A stretch of DNA of 52,829 nucleotides. Origin: Bacteroidota bacterium (lineage in GTDB: Bacteria; Bacteroidota; Bacteroidia; Chitinophagales; Chitinophagaceae). Numbering within the stretch: the stretch's first letter is position 1; each line of letters starts with the position of its first letter. The stretch is taken from NCBI GenBank assembly GCA_014190475.1, contig BJGL01000007.1, forward strand, positions 1 through 52,829, given 5' to 3'. The notes beneath the pieces are model-generated. The model saw only the letters and a program-made list of their open reading frames with translations, was not told the origin of the DNA and made no database searches. Shown piece after piece: positions 51,851 through 52,829 of this stretch. The position numbers and the translations under genes are program-made.

Positions 51851-52829
51851 CTAAGCATGTACAAGGGGCTCTTGCTGACTAAGACAGTGAAAGCTGCCCA
51901 ATCCCCAAATAATATCGGTGGAATCAATCCCCACCACGGACCGATCCGGAAAGCAGTCCTGAATAATCCGAAGCGCCTGTTCGTCTTTTTTACAATTGAA
52001 CACGGGAACAATCACCGATTGATTTGCAATATAGAAATTGGCATAAGAGCAGGGAAGCCGTTGTCCTTCATAATGCAAAGCAGGAGGCATGGGCAATTCT
52101 ACAATATTGAGCTGTTTACCATTTAGCAATCGCATCGACTTTAACTGCTTCAAATTGTGTTGTAATAATGCATAGTTTTCGTCTGCACGATCAGTTTCGA
52201 TTACGGTCAGTACCGTATCTGCATTAACAAAACGAACCGTATCGTCAATATGCCCATCCGTATCGTCTCCCACTATACCCTCATCAACCCATAAGATTTG
52301 CTCCACGCCATAATAGTCCCGAAGCAAGGTTTCAATTTGCGCTTGATTCAGGTGAGGATTACGATTGGGATTTAGTAAACAAGCTGTAGAGGTCAGTAGC
52401 GTTCCCTGCCCATTGAACTCAACGGAACCTCCCTCCATCACAATACCAGGATGAAAAACGGGAATTCCACACTGCTGTGCAATCCGAGTAGGAACTACAT
52501 CGTCCAGGTCAAAGGGCGGATACTTATTCCCCCAGGCATTATACCCCCAATCCACAATTACTTTGGGTTGTGCAGCAGAAGGATTGATTAAAAAAGCGGG
52601 GCCATGATCTCGACACCAGGCATCATTGGTTGGGTTGAAATAAAATTGAACGGAAGCGGGATCGACCCCTGCTTGCTCCAAGGTTTGTGAAGCAAACTCC
52701 TGCATAACCTTATCTGCAACATTGATACGCACGGCTTCTCCCTTGAGTAATTCCTTTATGAACAAAGCATAGGAAGGGAATATAGTATGAATTTTCCCAG
52801 GCCAAGATGCTTCCTTATGAGGCCAACTT
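51851..52829 (-). CDS. agmatine deiminase family protein, 5' end outside the window
   Basis: The reading frame continues to the window edge. Upstream of the first in-frame start-like codon (TTG 52765), the translation SWPHKEASWPGKIHTIFPSY is still clearly agmatine deiminase, so the gene starts beyond 52829. It converts agmatine to N-carbamoylputrescine and ammonia. Visible motifs are DAWCRDHGPAFLI, the EGGSVEFNGQGTLLTS glutamate region, VGDDTDGHIDDTVRFV and the C-terminal nucleophile cysteine in GLGSFHCLSQQEP. These belong to the guanidino-group-modifying fold. It is directly upstream of carA, but that gene has its own promoter. Confidence 0.93.
   Translation of the reverse strand, partial: SWPHKEASWPGKIHTIFPSYALFIKELLKGEAVRINVADKVMQEFASQTLEQAGVDPASVQFYFNPTNDAWCRDHGPAFLINPSAAQPKVIVDWGYNAWGNKYPPFDLDDVVPTRIAQQCGIPVFHPGIVMEGGSVEFNGQGTLLTSTACLLNPNRNPHLNQAQIETLLRDYYGVEQILWVDEGIVGDDTDGHIDDTVRFVNADTVLTVIETDRADENYALLQHNLKQLKSMRLLNGKQLNIVELPMPPALHYEGQRLPCSYANFYIANQSVIVPVFNCKKDEQALRIIQDCFPDRSVVGIDSTDIIWGLGSFHCLSQQEPLVHA

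Noticed and set aside
52760-52765. TTG 52765 as start of the agmatine deiminase gene
   Set aside because: The upstream frame still encodes conserved agmatine deiminase residues up to the window edge.
1-52829. CRISPR arrays, insertion sequences, prophage genes, toxin-antitoxin pairs or known defence operons
   Set aside because: No regularly spaced repeats, transposase, integrase or defence protein families were seen anywhere in the window.

Overview
The window comes from a chromosome of the phylum Bacteroidota, most likely family Chitinophagaceae. This rests on protein families typical of that group (DUF5683 beside ParAB, DUF6702 with HupE and an M1 peptidase, DPP4-type S9 peptidases, TlpA/DUF4369 thioredoxins, PorG-like and PorT-like barrels). 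It also rests on 16 well-placed matches to the Bacteroidota -7 promoter element TAnnTTTG. Most of the window is ordinary core genome with small operons on both strands. I see no transposase, integrase, CRISPR array, prophage or rRNA. The right end cuts off the 5' end of an agmatine deiminase gene.

Layout. 1-3.6 kb: a tRNA-Leu(CAG) with its terminator, then a 3.2-kb segment bounded by two near-identical copies of the tRNA's downstream flank. The segment holds a YjbR-type gene, a metallo-beta-lactamase hydrolase, and an ECF sigma factor overlapping a membrane protein with a repeat-rich envelope domain that is probably its anti-sigma partner. 3.6-9 kb: a phytanoyl-CoA-type dioxygenase next to a secreted GH13 amylase, an alpha/beta hydrolase, an FkbM methyltransferase and a DUF3050 protein. 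9-16.5 kb: a large BNR/sortilin-like secreted protein with an exported partner, an outer-membrane barrel, dapD, a GT4 glycosyltransferase and a threonylcarbamoyl-AMP synthase. 16.5-25.9 kb: Lon, a PorT-like barrel, a metallophosphoesterase, parA-parB-DUF5683, dapB, a TlpA thioredoxin and a divergent TrpF-like protein.

26-38.7 kb: an S9 peptidase, an alpha-oxoamine synthase, a DPP4-type peptidase, UbiX, aconitase, a small PspC-like membrane protein, glmM with a cysteine desulfurase, and a methyltransferase. 38.7-52.8 kb: an LTA-synthase-like sulfatase, PAP2, a CNNM/CBS transporter, DUF6702, HupE, an M1 peptidase with an esterase, a MORN-like protein, a second BNR protein, aroQ-carA and agmatine deiminase.

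How the genes fit together. DapD and DapB both serve diaminopimelate/lysine synthesis, and GlmM supplies the amino-sugar branch of the wall. The S9, DPP4 and M1 peptidases, the amylase and the BNR proteins suggest a heterotroph that degrades proteins and starch. No clearly new defence or mobile system is visible. The best leads are the duplicated tRNA-flank segment with its sigma/envelope-sensor pair, the TrpF-like protein without its catalytic aspartate, and start codons placed only a few bases after a -7 box, which suggests leaderless mRNAs.
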